Of a DNA stretch of 64,000 bases, positions 26,931-35,907 are shown in pieces (position 1 is the stretch's first letter; the number at the start of each line of letters is the position of its first letter). Origin of the DNA: Noviherbaspirillum autotrophicum (lineage in GTDB: Bacteria > Pseudomonadota > Gammaproteobacteria > Burkholderiales > Burkholderiaceae_D); the NCBI RefSeq assembly GCF_000818395.1, contig NZ_JWJG01000028.1, forward strand, positions 1,140,575-1,204,574. Reading direction: 5' to 3'. A program made the position numbers and the translations under genes. Below the pieces are notes generated by a model. It saw only the letters and a list, made by a program, of their open reading frames with translations, was not told the DNA's origin and did no database searches.

Positions 26931-27568
26931 GCCGCACTCCGGTCGGGGTTGGACAAGCCGCGCAGCGCCAATTCGATGCGCTGCTCCATGGCCTTTTTCG
27001 ATAGCACGTCGCGCCGCATGGCGCTGCCCGCGCGCAGCGGCAGCATGCCGGTGTCCAGCGCCGCCACACCCAGCAGCTGGGGCGCCATCACCGCACCGGC
27101 GAGAAAGGCGATCGCTTGCGGCAGCGGCAGCGGCACGAGATGGCCGCTGCGCTGCGCCTCGCCGATCAGGCTGGCCATGATGCCGAGATGGCGCGGCACG
27201 TTCGCCTGCAGGAATTCGGCGGCGACGCGCTCCCCGGCCAGCGCGTCGGCGAAGATGCGCAGCAGCAGTTGCTGGCGCGTGCGGCCGAAGCGGGCAAGCA
27301 CCTGCAAGGCGCCGCGCAGGTTCTGCAGCGGCGAATCGGCGGAATGCGCCTTGATGGTAAGTTCGGAAAACATCTGTTCGTACATGTGCGCCAGCAGCGT
27401 GCGGATGAAGTTGTCCTTGCTGCGGAAGTGGTAGTGGAACATGCCGAGGTTGACGCCGGCATGCTCGGCCAGCTTGCGCGCCGACAGGCCGCGGCAGCCG
27501 GTTACCGGCAGCAGCTCGAAGCCGGCCTGCAGCAGGCGCTGGTCGATGTTTTGGGAGGGGCGGGCCAT
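26927..27568 (-). CDS. TetR/AcrR family regulator of the efflux operon
   Basis: The 213-residue product has an N-terminal TetR helix-turn-helix (GCRGLSARKLAEHAGVNLG and MFHYHFRSKDNFIRTLL, residues 23-60) and a C-terminal ligand domain of the YbiH/CerR type. It is the first gene of the operon with the HlyD and ABC genes and probably represses it. A candidate operator lies right upstream at 27573-27597. Confidence 0.9.
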   Translation of the reverse strand: MARPSQNIDQRLLQAGFELLPVTGCRGLSARKLAEHAGVNLGMFHYHFRSKDNFIRTLLAHMYEQMFSELTIKAHSADSPLQNLRGALQVLARFGRTRQQLLLRIFADALAGERVAAEFLQANVPRHLGIMASLIGEAQRSGHLVPLPLPQAIAFLAGAVMAPQLLGVAALDTGMLPLRAGSAMRRDVLSKKAMEQRIELALRGLSNPDRSAA

Positions 27569-27572
27569 GGAA

Positions 27573-27597
27573 TTATTATACGATCGACCAATAATAA
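27573..27597. promoter_or_regulatory. Putative TetR operator
   Basis: Perfect 7-bp inverted arms TTATTAT (27573-27579) and ATAATAA (27591-27597) are separated by 11 bases, only 5 bases upstream of the TetR start codon. Position and symmetry fit an autorepression site. Confidence 0.6.
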
Positions 27598-27736
27598 CGC
27601 AATGACAAGCGCCCCTGCGCCGCGTTGCACGGCGCGCCCGATGGCAAGCGATTTATTGTCGTAGCGAACTCGCAACTCTCCCGTCCGTGCCGCATTGCAC
27701 TGCTACAATGGCTCGCTTTGCTTTTCCGGTTTCCAT

Positions 27737-29794
27737 ATGTCCCACGCTCCGCACCACGCCACACATGGAATGAATCGTCCGCAGGGTGAAGCCGTCCTGT
27801 ACATGGAGGGACCGTGCCTGGTGCTGGCAGGCGCCGGTTCCGGCAAGACGCGCGTGATCACCACCAAGATCGCGCACCTGATCGAAAACTGCGGCTACGA
27901 AGCGCGCAATATCGCGGCGGTCACCTTCACCAACAAGGCCGCGCACGAGATGCAGGAGCGCATCGCCAAGCTCCTGAAAAATCCGAAGGAAGCCAAGCAC
28001 CTGACTGTTTGTACCTTCCACTCGCTCGGCATGCAGATTCTGCGGCGCGAAGCGAAGGAGCTCGGCCTGAAGGACCGCTTTTCGATCATGGACAGCGACG
28101 ACTGTTTTTCGCTGGTGCAGGATCTCGCGATGACCACCGACAAGCAGCTAATCCGCCGCATCCAGAACGAGATGTCGCTGTGGAAGAATGCGCTGATCGA
28201 TCCCGACACTGCAATCAAGCAAGCCGTCATCGAAGAGCAGGCGGAAGCCGCGCGCATCTACCGCAATTACGTCGCCACGCTGTCGTCCTACCAGGCGGTC
28301 GACTTCGACGACCTGATCCGGTTGCCGGTCGAACTGTTCCGCAACAATGAAGAAGTGCGCGACCGCTGGCAGCGCAAACTGCGTTACCTGCTGGTCGACG
28401 AATACCAGGACACCAACACCTGCCAGTATGAACTGGTCAAGCTGATGGTCACCGGTGTCGGCAAGAAGCCGATGTTTACCGCCGTGGGCGACGACGACCA
28501 GGCGATCTATGCCTGGCGCGGCGCGACCATCGAAAACCTCAAGCAATTGCAGGTCGATTTCCCCGACCTGAAGGTGATCAAGCTGGAGCAGAACTACCGC
28601 TCGACCACGCGCATCCTGCAGGCGGCCAACGCCGTGATCGGCAACAATCCGAAGCTGTTCGACAAGCAGCTGTGGTCCGAGCACGGCCTGGGCGAGCCGA
28701 TCAAGGTGATGGCGATGCAGGACGACGAGCAGGAGGCGGAGCAAGTCGCGATCATGATTTCTGCGCACAAGTTCGAGCGCCGCACCAAGTTTTCCGATTA
28801 CGCAATTCTCTATCGCGGTAACCACCAGGCGCGCGTGATCGAGCAGGCGCTGCGCAAGGAACGCATCCCGTACACGATCTCGGGCGGCCAGAGCTTCTTC
28901 GACCGCGCCGAGATCAAGGACATCGTGTCCTACCTGCGCTTAGTCGCCAACAGCGACGACGATCCCGCCTTCATCCGCGCGGTGACCACACCGAAGCGCG
29001 GCGTCGGCCAGTCGACGCTGGAAGCACTGGGCGCGTTTGCCGGCCAGTGGCAGTGCTCGCTGTTCGAAGCGGTGTTCAAGGGCGGTCTCGAAGCGAAACT
29101 GGCTGACCGCCAGCTCAATCCCTTGCGCGAATTCTGCAACTTCATCAACGGGCTGGAGGCGCGCGCTTCCAAGCGTGGCGAAAACGCCGCCGAGCTGCTC
29201 GACGAGATGATGAAGGAGATTAATTACGAGTACTACCTGTACGACACCTTCGACGACCGCCAGGCGCAGAGCAAATGGCAGAACGTGCTCGACTTCACGA
29301 ACTGGCTGAAAGAAAAGGGCACCGGCGGCAAGGATGGCACCGCCGAGGAAAAGAGCTTGCTGGAGCTCACGCAGATGGTGGCCTTGATGACCATGCTCGA
29401 AGGCCGCGACGAGGAGCCCGATGCGGTGCGCATGTCGACCCTGCATGCGTCCAAGGGCCTCGAATATCCGCACGTGTTCCTGGTCGGCGTGGAAGAGGGC
29501 ATCCTGCCGCACAAGGGCGACCCCGACGCGCCCGTCGAAACGCTGGCCGCGCGCATCGAGGAAGAGCGGCGCCTGATGTACGTCGGCATCACGCGCGCGC
29601 AGAGGAGCCTGCACATCACCTGGTGCAAGCGGCGAAAGCGGGCGCGCGAGAGCATCAACTGCGACATGTCGCGCTTCATCAAGGAAATGAAGCTCGACGA
29701 GGGCGACGCGTTGCCACAGGAAGAGGAAGTGATGACGCCAAAGGACCGGCTGGCGAACCTGAAGGCGCTGCTGTCCAAGCCGAAGGTGGCGTAA
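27737..29794 (+). CDS. rep: ATP-dependent DNA helicase Rep
   Basis: A 685-residue UvrD/Rep-type superfamily 1A helicase. Walker A is in VLAGAGSGKTRV (about residue 33), followed by the other motifs: AVTFTNKAAHEMQ, LLVDEYQDTN, GDDDQAIYAWRGA, LEQNYRS, the late motif MSTLHASKGLEYPHVF and YVGITRAQ. It unwinds 3'-5' and helps forks through protein roadblocks. Start 27737 is chosen; the ATG at 27770 (MNRPQGEAV) matches the E. coli Rep N-terminus more closely and cannot be excluded. Confidence 0.95.
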   Translation: MSHAPHHATHGMNRPQGEAVLYMEGPCLVLAGAGSGKTRVITTKIAHLIENCGYEARNIAAVTFTNKAAHEMQERIAKLLKNPKEAKHLTVCTFHSLGMQILRREAKELGLKDRFSIMDSDDCFSLVQDLAMTTDKQLIRRIQNEMSLWKNALIDPDTAIKQAVIEEQAEAARIYRNYVATLSSYQAVDFDDLIRLPVELFRNNEEVRDRWQRKLRYLLVDEYQDTNTCQYELVKLMVTGVGKKPMFTAVGDDDQAIYAWRGATIENLKQLQVDFPDLKVIKLEQNYRSTTRILQAANAVIGNNPKLFDKQLWSEHGLGEPIKVMAMQDDEQEAEQVAIMISAHKFERRTKFSDYAILYRGNHQARVIEQALRKERIPYTISGGQSFFDRAEIKDIVSYLRLVANSDDDPAFIRAVTTPKRGVGQSTLEALGAFAGQWQCSLFEAVFKGGLEAKLADRQLNPLREFCNFINGLEARASKRGENAAELLDEMMKEINYEYYLYDTFDDRQAQSKWQNVLDFTNWLKEKGTGGKDGTAEEKSLLELTQMVALMTMLEGRDEEPDAVRMSTLHASKGLEYPHVFLVGVEEGILPHKGDPDAPVETLAARIEEERRLMYVGITRAQRSLHITWCKRRKRARESINCDMSRFIKEMKLDEGDALPQEEEVMTPKDRLANLKALLSKPKVA

Positions 29795-29940
29795 CGAGAC
29801 GGGGCAGGGGCGGCAGGCTATTCCACTGCCTGTGGATGCTTGATGATTGGCAATGATGCAAACCGGAAATATACTTCCTGTTACATCCTGTTTCAAATCA
29901 GGATGCATCCTCGCCAACAATCACAACAAGAAAGCTTCCC

Positions 29941-31326
29941 ATGCCCGGCTCTCGTGTTCGCCTTGCCCCGTTGCGTGCCGCCAGCGTCGCTGCCGCCATC
30001 GTTTTCATGTCCGGTTGCGCCGGGCCGAAGTACACGGTGGACGACGGCAGCCCGGTCGATGAAAAGCTGCTCGCCGCCATCCGCATCTACGGCCAGGGCC
30101 ATCAGGCCACTCGGCCCGCCATCGTCAAGACAGCCCAGCTCAACGACAAGGATTGCGACAAGCAATGGGAGTTGCCGTTCGTGGTCGCCAGCTCGTACGA
30201 CCTGCCGCGCGAAAAGAAGATCGCCTGGATGCGCGGCCTGGCGGTCGATGAGCGCCTGTCGGTGATCGCTGCCGCCCCCGAGTGCGGCCTGGCCCCGGGC
30301 GACAAGATCGAGCAAGTGCACGGGTACCAGCGGGAAAACACCCAAAAGATGCTCATCGAGCTGATCGAGCGGCGCGACAGCGGGAGCCCGTTCGAGCTGA
30401 AGCTGTCGGACGGGCGCGTCGTCAAGGTCGCGCCGGTCGAGGTGTGCCGCGGCCATTTTCAAATCGCTCCTCCAGAAGGAGGGCCCGCGCAGGATTATCA
30501 CTGGCTGCAGTCGACCCATCCGCTTTCGGCTTTCTCGCCCAGGCTCACGCCCGACGAAGCCTTGTGGAGCGTGCTGTGGACGCAGGGCCTGTCGGAGGAA
30601 GCCGGCGCGCGCATGAAGGTCTATCACTACGGCCTGAAGGTCGTGAAGACCGGCATGACCATTGCGAGCGTCGCCAGCTTCGTCAGCGGCGTGGGGGCTG
30701 CCGCCCAGGCGGCCAATGCGGCTGCCAATGCCGCCGCCACCAGCGCGGCGAGCGCTGCCGGCAATGCCGCCGCCCAGGCCGCAGCGCAGGCCGCGGCCAA
30801 GGCGCTGGCGCAGCAGATGGCGGACAATGCGCGCCAAAGCGCGATCAACGCCGCGCAAAAGCTGCTGCGCCAACAGGCGCAGGAAGTCGCGCTCAACTCG
30901 GTCAAGGCCGCCGCCATCTTCAAGGACAGCCTGTCCGGAATTTCCTGGGTCGCCGGCACCGGCTTCTACATGGCCGACAAATGGGCGTTCGACCGCATGG
31001 AAGCGCTCGGCGCGGACCCCATGGCTGCCTTCACGCTGCACTACAAGCTTGCCTCCAGTTCGCTGTCGCAGAACGCCTTCGTGTTTGACGAGGAAAGGCT
31101 CAAGCTGATCAGCGAAATGGCGCAGAAGAAGGGCCTGGCCGAGAAGGTGAAGCTGGCCCTGGCCGGCGAGGATCCCGATGCGCCGCCGGCCGTGACGGGG
31201 GCGATCGCGGATGCCGGAACGACCGAACTACGTTCCCTGGACGACGCGCCTGTGGCGCAGCAAGCGCAAGAAGGCGCGGTCGCGCACACCGAGGCGGTGC
31301 CGCCGATGACAGCGGCCGGCTCTTGA
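29941..31326 (+). CDS. Alanine-rich lipoprotein with possible PDZ-like segment
   Basis: A 461-residue protein with a lipoprotein signal (lipobox in VFMSGCAG, Cys near residue 25). Residues about 95-160 (ERLSVIAAAPECGLAPGDKI and following) resemble a PDZ-like fold: a 'granted access to a carboxylate' loop is not clear. The middle (about 240-325) is an almost pure Ala/Gln/Asn helix. No HExxH or other protease motif is seen. Two cysteines pair-spaced in ECGLAPGD and VEVCRGH. ATG 29941 gives the intact signal peptide. Function unknown; likely an outer-membrane-anchored protein. Confidence 0.75.
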   Translation: MPGSRVRLAPLRAASVAAAIVFMSGCAGPKYTVDDGSPVDEKLLAAIRIYGQGHQATRPAIVKTAQLNDKDCDKQWELPFVVASSYDLPREKKIAWMRGLAVDERLSVIAAAPECGLAPGDKIEQVHGYQRENTQKMLIELIERRDSGSPFELKLSDGRVVKVAPVEVCRGHFQIAPPEGGPAQDYHWLQSTHPLSAFSPRLTPDEALWSVLWTQGLSEEAGARMKVYHYGLKVVKTGMTIASVASFVSGVGAAAQAANAAANAAATSAASAAGNAAAQAAAQAAAKALAQQMADNARQSAINAAQKLLRQQAQEVALNSVKAAAIFKDSLSGISWVAGTGFYMADKWAFDRMEALGADPMAAFTLHYKLASSSLSQNAFVFDEERLKLISEMAQKKGLAEKVKLALAGEDPDAPPAVTGAIADAGTTELRSLDDAPVAQQAQEGAVAHTEAVPPMTAAGS

Positions 31327-31445
31327 GCGCGGCGCCTGCCCCCGATGCGCTGATCCGGGTAGAATTCCCTTAATCAAGAACGTCCGATGGTGCCGCGCCG
31401 GCGCCTGGCAAAACACGCCAACGAGACGCCATGCGAAAGGGAGCA

Positions 31446-32045
31446 ATGCAAGACCTGTCCGATTTCAGCGCATCGCGCCGCTACACCGAAGCGCTGGCGG
31501 TCGCGCTGCACGAGCGTGACCCGTACACCAGCCTGCATTGCGACCGCGTCATTGCACTATCGATGGAACTGGGCGCCGCGTGCGACCTGCCCGGGAACGA
31601 ACTGGCGATGCTGGCGGTGAGCGCGTCCTTCCACGACATCGGCAAGATCGGCATTCCGGACTACGTGTTGCGCAAGCCCGGCGGCTTCACGCCCGACGAA
31701 TGGGAAATCATGAAAACCCACCCGGCGCGCGGCGAGCGCATCCTGCGCGCCACGATGCTGCCGGACGCAGGCATGATCGGCACCGTGGTGCGGCATCACC
31801 ATGAACAGTTCGACGGCAGCGGCTACCCGGACGGGCTGGCGCAACACGACATTCCGCTGATGTCGCGCATCCTGTCGGTGGCCGACAGCTACGACGCGAT
31901 GGCATCGTCGCGCGTCTATCACCGCAAGCGCACGCACGACGAAGTCCTCGCGGTCATGCAGACCGAAGTCAACCGCAAGTTCGATCCTGCGGTGTTCGAA
32001 CAGTTTGCGCGCGTCATCGAACGCAGCGCGTCGCGCACGCAATAG
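31446..32045 (+). CDS. HD-GYP domain protein (c-di-GMP phosphodiesterase)
   Basis: The 199-residue protein is a single HD-GYP domain: FHDIGKIGIPD with the HD pair, then HPARGERIL, RHHHEQFDGSGYPDGL with the GYP tripeptide and VADSYDAMASSR, so all metal-binding and GYP residues are visible. Such proteins hydrolyse c-di-GMP to GMP or pGpG. There is no receiver or sensor domain attached. Start at the ATG at 31446 with AAAGGGAG upstream; an ATG at 31431 is in frame. Confidence 0.9.
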   Translation: MQDLSDFSASRRYTEALAVALHERDPYTSLHCDRVIALSMELGAACDLPGNELAMLAVSASFHDIGKIGIPDYVLRKPGGFTPDEWEIMKTHPARGERILRATMLPDAGMIGTVVRHHHEQFDGSGYPDGLAQHDIPLMSRILSVADSYDAMASSRVYHRKRTHDEVLAVMQTEVNRKFDPAVFEQFARVIERSASRTQ

Positions 32046-32084
32046 TTTTGCAATAGCCACGTCAGTGTTCGCGCCATTGCGGCG

Positions 32085-32351
32085 CTATTTCGCGCCTTTC
32101 GCACTGCCGAGCTGCTTTTCGAACGCGACATCGAGCTTGCTGACCTTGGCCTTCTTCTGCGGTCCGGTCTTGTTCGCAAATTCCACGAATTCCTCCAGCG
32201 TCAGGTCGGCGCTGATCTTTTCGGGCGCGCCGCCGCGCGCCGCGCGCAGCAGGTAAAAGAATCCGCTGGCGGTCATCCCCAGCGAATAACGGTACTCGGT
32301 GTCGCGCGCATTGAGCCGGGTGACGGCGGCGCTGGCTTTGGTGGATCTCAT
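32085..32351 (-). CDS. Conserved-looking small protein of unknown function
   Basis: An 88-residue protein (MRSTKASAAVTRLNARDTEY) with a mixed alpha-beta pattern (ISADLTLEEFVEFANK) and a lysine-rich C-terminus. GAGG precedes ATG 32351; an ATG at 32375 is also in frame. It converges on the HD-GYP gene. No family recognised; possibly an accessory protein. Confidence 0.55.
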   Translation of the reverse strand: MRSTKASAAVTRLNARDTEYRYSLGMTASGFFYLLRAARGGAPEKISADLTLEEFVEFANKTGPQKKAKVSKLDVAFEKQLGSAKGAK

Positions 32352-32758
32352 CGATGAACCTCGCATCCGATGCACATGGTGTTGACGATGACAGGGGCAC
32401 TTCGTTCATCGCACCCCTATGCGATGGTCCGTCATCGTGATGTCATTTGCTAAAGGCAATATGCCGGCAGTCACAAATATCCCAAGGGTGGCTTTTTGCC
32501 CGTCGCTGCAAGGCGCACGGGCTTTTTCTCATGGCCTCGGCCGCTGCTGTCGTGTCATTACAACACATCAGTGAGCATTTCCCAAGGTCATCAAATTGTC
32601 ATGTTGGCTAGGTAAAGTCGCCTTCGATTTGTTTTCCTTCATGGAAAGTAAATACGCAAAGACACTCGTTGCTGAGTGTGCGTGAGTGGCGACCGGCCCC
32701 GCGAAAAATCGGCCGGCACCTGCTCCTTCCTGGTTTAACTCACATGGAACTTCAAACA
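32352..32758. other. Intergenic region with an isolated terminator
   Basis: These 407 bases lie between divergent genes (the small minus-strand protein and the porin). Apart from the terminator at 32498-32527 they contain only the presumed porin promoter; no RNA family is recognised. A short RNA ending at that terminator is possible. Confidence 0.4.
32498..32527 (+). terminator. Isolated rho-independent terminator
   Basis: GCCCGT (32498-32503) pairs with ACGGGC (32517-32522) with an inner CGC/GCG pair, followed by TTTTT. It faces the plus strand but no plus-strand gene ends nearby (the HD-GYP gene stops 450 bases earlier), so it may end a small RNA or act as an attenuator ahead of the porin. 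Confidence 0.65.
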
Positions 32759-33766
32759 ATGAAAAAATCGCTCGTTTCCCTCGCCGTGCTGGCCGCCTTC
32801 GCCGGCGCCGCTTCCGCCCAGACCAACATCAACGTCTATGGCGTGGCAGATGCCGCCCTCAGCTACAAGGATAACGGCCAACCGAACAATTCCAAGACCT
32901 GGGCCGTCGACAGTGGCCAGCTGTCGGGCAGCCGCCTCGGCTTCAAGGGCAGCGAAGACCTCGGCGGCGGCTTGTCTGCCATCTTCACGCTGGAAAACGG
33001 CTTCACCATTGACGACGGCCAGCAAGCCCAGGGGCGCCTGTTCGGCCGCCAGGCGTTCGTCGGCGTGCAGGGCGGCTTCGGCGCCGTCAAGCTCGGCCGC
33101 CAGTACAACCCGATCCGCGTCGCCGTCGAAGGCATCGACCCGTTCCGCCTCGGCATGGGCAGCTGGGCCGGCAACGTGCTGAGCCTGTACGGCGAACGCG
33201 CCGACAACACCCTCAACTACACCAGCGCCAACTTCGGCGGCTTCACCGGCCAGATCGCCTACAGCTTTGGCGAGCAGGCTGGGAGCACGTCCCTCGGCCG
33301 GCAGCTCGGCTTGTCCGGCACCTATGCCAACGGCCCGCTCACCGCAGTGCTGGCTTACCACAACCAGAATTTGCTGACGAACCCGGCGGCACCTGCGCTG
33401 CCCGCAGACAACGGCTCGGCCAAGACCACGCTGTTGGGCGGCACCTACAACTTCGGCCCGGCGACCCTGCACGCAGCCTACGCATGGGACAAGGGCAATC
33501 CGGCTACCGGCGCCGACAACGTCGACAACCGCGACTGGATGCTGGGTGCATCCGCGCCGGTTGGCCCCGGCACCGTGCTGGCTTCCTACATGAAGCGCGA
33601 CGACCGCCTGGCCGCCAACAAGGATGTCAAGCAGTGGGCGCTGGGTTACACCTACGGGCTGTCCAAGCGCACGACGCTGTACACCTTGTTCAACCATATC
33701 GACCGCGAGAACGTCACGCCGTCGACTTCCAAGCAGTTCAGCGTCGGCGTGCGCCACACGTTCTGA
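32759..33766 (+). CDS. Gram-negative porin
   Basis: A 335-residue outer-membrane beta barrel of the betaproteobacterial porin family (Omp32/porin_4 group). The signal peptide is MKKSLVSLAVLAAFAGAASA. The first strand is TNINVYGVADAALSYKD, the eyelet loop region has GFGAVKLGRQYNPIRVAVE, and the chain ends with the aromatic C-terminal VGVRHTF needed for barrel insertion. ATG 32759 is chosen from the signal peptide; an ATG 15 bases upstream is in frame. Likely a general anion-selective or solute pore. Confidence 0.92.
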   Translation: MKKSLVSLAVLAAFAGAASAQTNINVYGVADAALSYKDNGQPNNSKTWAVDSGQLSGSRLGFKGSEDLGGGLSAIFTLENGFTIDDGQQAQGRLFGRQAFVGVQGGFGAVKLGRQYNPIRVAVEGIDPFRLGMGSWAGNVLSLYGERADNTLNYTSANFGGFTGQIAYSFGEQAGSTSLGRQLGLSGTYANGPLTAVLAYHNQNLLTNPAAPALPADNGSAKTTLLGGTYNFGPATLHAAYAWDKGNPATGADNVDNRDWMLGASAPVGPGTVLASYMKRDDRLAANKDVKQWALGYTYGLSKRTTLYTLFNHIDRENVTPSTSKQFSVGVRHTF

Positions 33767-33932
33767 TCGCGCCTGGCGACAGGCCGGTGAACGGTTGACG
33801 CGGCGGGGCTCATGCTTGAGCCCCGTTGCCGTTTCTGCACGCTGCGCGCGGCGCGCCGGCCGGTTGACATTGCCTTGCGCCTGGTCCATGCTCTCGTGCC
33901 TTGCCATCTCCATCCAACGAGGAGGAGCGAAC

Positions 33933-34142
33933 GTGACCACCGAAGAGCGCCTGATCGAACTCGAAATCAAGCTGGCCCGCCAGGATGACCTGGTCGAGAC
34001 CCTGAACAAGACAGTCTACCGGCAGCAAAAGAAGATCGACGAGCTCGAAGCGCTGTGCACGGCGCTGGCGCGGCACGTGAAGGATTTGCGTGCGGCGGCC
34101 AACGAGGGCAGCTCCGCGCACGAACGACCACCGCACTATTGA
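33933..34142 (+). CDS. slyX: SlyX family protein
   Basis: The 69-residue product is the SlyX signature: ERLIELEIKLARQDDLVETL followed by NKTVYRQQKKIDELEALC, a predicted coiled coil, with a C-terminal PPHY that is characteristic of the family. It begins with GTG (33933) preceded by a strong AGGAGGAG. Long N-terminal extensions in the same frame have no support. Function of SlyX is unknown. Confidence 0.92.
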   Translation: MTTEERLIELEIKLARQDDLVETLNKTVYRQQKKIDELEALCTALARHVKDLRAAANEGSSAHERPPHY

Positions 34143-34146
34143 TGCC

Positions 34147-34455
34147 ATGAGCGACACCGATAAAGACTTGCTGCGTACCAAAATTAACGGCGAAACCGCG
34201 CGCTTTCAGTGGAAGGAGCTGCAGCGCTTCTTTGCAACGGGAGCCGTGATCGCGGTCAGCCCCGAACTGGACCTGGTGGAAGTGGCGGTGTGCATCGCCA
34301 ATGACGACAAGGATGCCGTGGCGCGCTGGATGGACGAGGGGCGCCTTGGCAAGGTCAGCGACGAACAAGCCAGCGCCTGGCTCGACGCCGACATGGCGTT
34401 GTGGACGGTCGTGGTCAAGCCGTGGATTTTGGTGCAGCAAGAAAAGGCGCACTAA
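34147..34455 (+). CDS. DUF2288 family protein
   Basis: The 102-residue product has family features: KINGETARFQWKELQRFFAT, AVSPELDLVEVAVCIANDD and WTVVVKPWILVQQ. The ATG follows the slyX stop by 4 bases, so the two are co-transcribed. Small cytoplasmic protein of unknown function. Confidence 0.85.
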   Translation: MSDTDKDLLRTKINGETARFQWKELQRFFATGAVIAVSPELDLVEVAVCIANDDKDAVARWMDEGRLGKVSDEQASAWLDADMALWTVVVKPWILVQQEKAH

Positions 34456-34520
34456 TTCAGCGTCGCATCTTCACGCCGCAGCTTTGCAATACCGCCGTAT
34501 CGTTATTCCGCAGTCTGTCC

Positions 34521-34940
34521 ATGTCCAGTAGAGTTGCACGCGACAACAACCTGATTGTCTATTCCCTTCTCATTGTCTCGCTCGTGCTGGTCGTCGGCTA
34601 TGCCGGCGCCTGGTGGTACCGGCAGCACATGGAGCGCCTGCACAGCCAAGTCGCGTACTCGCCCCCGCTGGAAGTCGCCGTCAGCAACCAGGACTACAGC
34701 GTGGCTGCGACCCTGGCGATCAAGACCAGCGCGGCCGACAGCGACCTCGCGCAACCAGCCAGGCGCGTGCTCGAGGAACTGGCTCGCGAGCGCCTGAGCG
34801 ACGCCGATCCCAAGCGGCTGCTCGCGCCCAACGGCCTGAAGGCCTGGCAGGAAGCGCTGCGCGACGCGAGCAATGCGCGGCTGCATACGGATAAGGTGCA
34901 GGAAGTGCTGGTCACCGACTTCGTGTTCTCAGCGCTGTAG
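34521..34940 (+). CDS. Single-span membrane protein of unknown function
   Basis: A 139-residue protein with an N-terminal transmembrane helix (LIVYSLLIVSLVLVVGYAG, about residues 11-29) and a periplasmic part. Its tail (KVQEVLVTDFVFSAL) has the look of a FliL-type C-terminus (a strand ending in TDF), but the rest gives no confident match. ATG 34521 begins just before the helix. Confidence 0.6.
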   Translation: MSSRVARDNNLIVYSLLIVSLVLVVGYAGAWWYRQHMERLHSQVAYSPPLEVAVSNQDYSVAATLAIKTSAADSDLAQPARRVLEELARERLSDADPKRLLAPNGLKAWQEALRDASNARLHTDKVQEVLVTDFVFSAL

Positions 34941-34967
34941 GCGCGCCCGGCGGCCGAGCCAAACGCG

Positions 34968-35873
34968 CTAGCCGCGCAGGCGGTTGTGCACCGCCGTGGC
35001 GGCGATCGCCGCCTGTCCCATGGCCACCGTAATCTGGTTCAGCCCGGCGACGATGTCGCCGGCGGCATACAGCCCGTCCACCGAGGTCTGCTGGTGGCTG
35101 TCGACCAGCAGCTCGCCGTTGTCGGTGCAGCTCGCGCCAAGCATTTGCGCCAGGCCCGAATTGACCAGGGTGCCCAGCGCCACATACACCACGTCGAAAT
35201 GTTCGAACTGGCCGTTGTCGAGCCATACCGTCATCGCACCGCGCTCGTCGAACGTCAGCCGCGCCACCGTATGTGGCACCGCTCGCACCGACGAGCGCGC
35301 CAGCCGCGCGCGGTCCTCGTCCGTCATGCGCAGCTCGCCGTGCAAGGCAAACAGGCTGACGTCGGCCGTGAAGTGATTCAGGAACAGCGATTCTGCCAGC
35401 CCGCTCTTGTCGCGTCCGAGCACCGCGATTTTCTTGTCGATCGCTTCGTAGCCGTCGCAGATCGGGCAGTAGCGCACGCAGCCCTGCGCCACCGCGCGCT
35501 TGACGTCGGGCAGGGTGGGCTCGACGTCAAGCACGCCGGTGGCCAGGATGACGGTACGCGTGCGCCATTGCGCCCGGTCGACTGTCACCGCAAAGCAGCC
35601 ATCGTCGCACCGCTCGATGTGTTCGGCCACGCCGGCGGTGACGCCGATGCCGTAGTGCGTGGCCTGCGCGCGCAGCCGCTGCAGGATGTCGTCGCCGTGA
35701 ATGCCGCCGGCAAAGCCCGGATAGTTGTGCGACGTCGGAATCGACAGCAGGCGGCTGGCGCCGGAGTCGATCACGGCGATGCGGCGCCGAAAGCGCGCCA
35801 GGTAAATGGCGCAGGTCAGGCCGGCGGCGCCGGCGCCGACGACGACGCAGTCGAGTGGCTCGGCTTGTTCCAA
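34968..35873 (-). CDS. Thioredoxin-reductase-like FAD/NAD(P) oxidoreductase
   Basis: A 301-residue flavoprotein of the class II pyridine nucleotide-disulphide family. The FAD loop is VVVGAGAAGLTCAIYLARF near the N-terminus, the NAD(P) loop region KIAVLGRDKSGLA, and the redox-active pair CPICDG near residue 139. The FAD C-terminal motif ends LYAAGDIVAGLNQITVAMGQ. It may reduce a thioredoxin-like partner or act as ferredoxin-NADP reductase; no partner is adjacent. The usual lysine/arginine residues for NADP are not assessed. Confidence 0.85.
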   Translation of the reverse strand: MEQAEPLDCVVVGAGAAGLTCAIYLARFRRRIAVIDSGASRLLSIPTSHNYPGFAGGIHGDDILQRLRAQATHYGIGVTAGVAEHIERCDDGCFAVTVDRAQWRTRTVILATGVLDVEPTLPDVKRAVAQGCVRYCPICDGYEAIDKKIAVLGRDKSGLAESLFLNHFTADVSLFALHGELRMTDEDRARLARSSVRAVPHTVARLTFDERGAMTVWLDNGQFEHFDVVYVALGTLVNSGLAQMLGASCTDNGELLVDSHQQTSVDGLYAAGDIVAGLNQITVAMGQAAIAATAVHNRLRG

Positions 35874-35907
35874 GGGCAGTCCTTTCTTCGGGGTCCGGCC
35901 GCCTGCC

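Noticed and set aside
31041-31326. Minus-strand short ORFs and ABC-like composition near the alanine-rich lipoprotein
   Set aside because: They are shadows of the lipoprotein frame without ribosome-binding sites.
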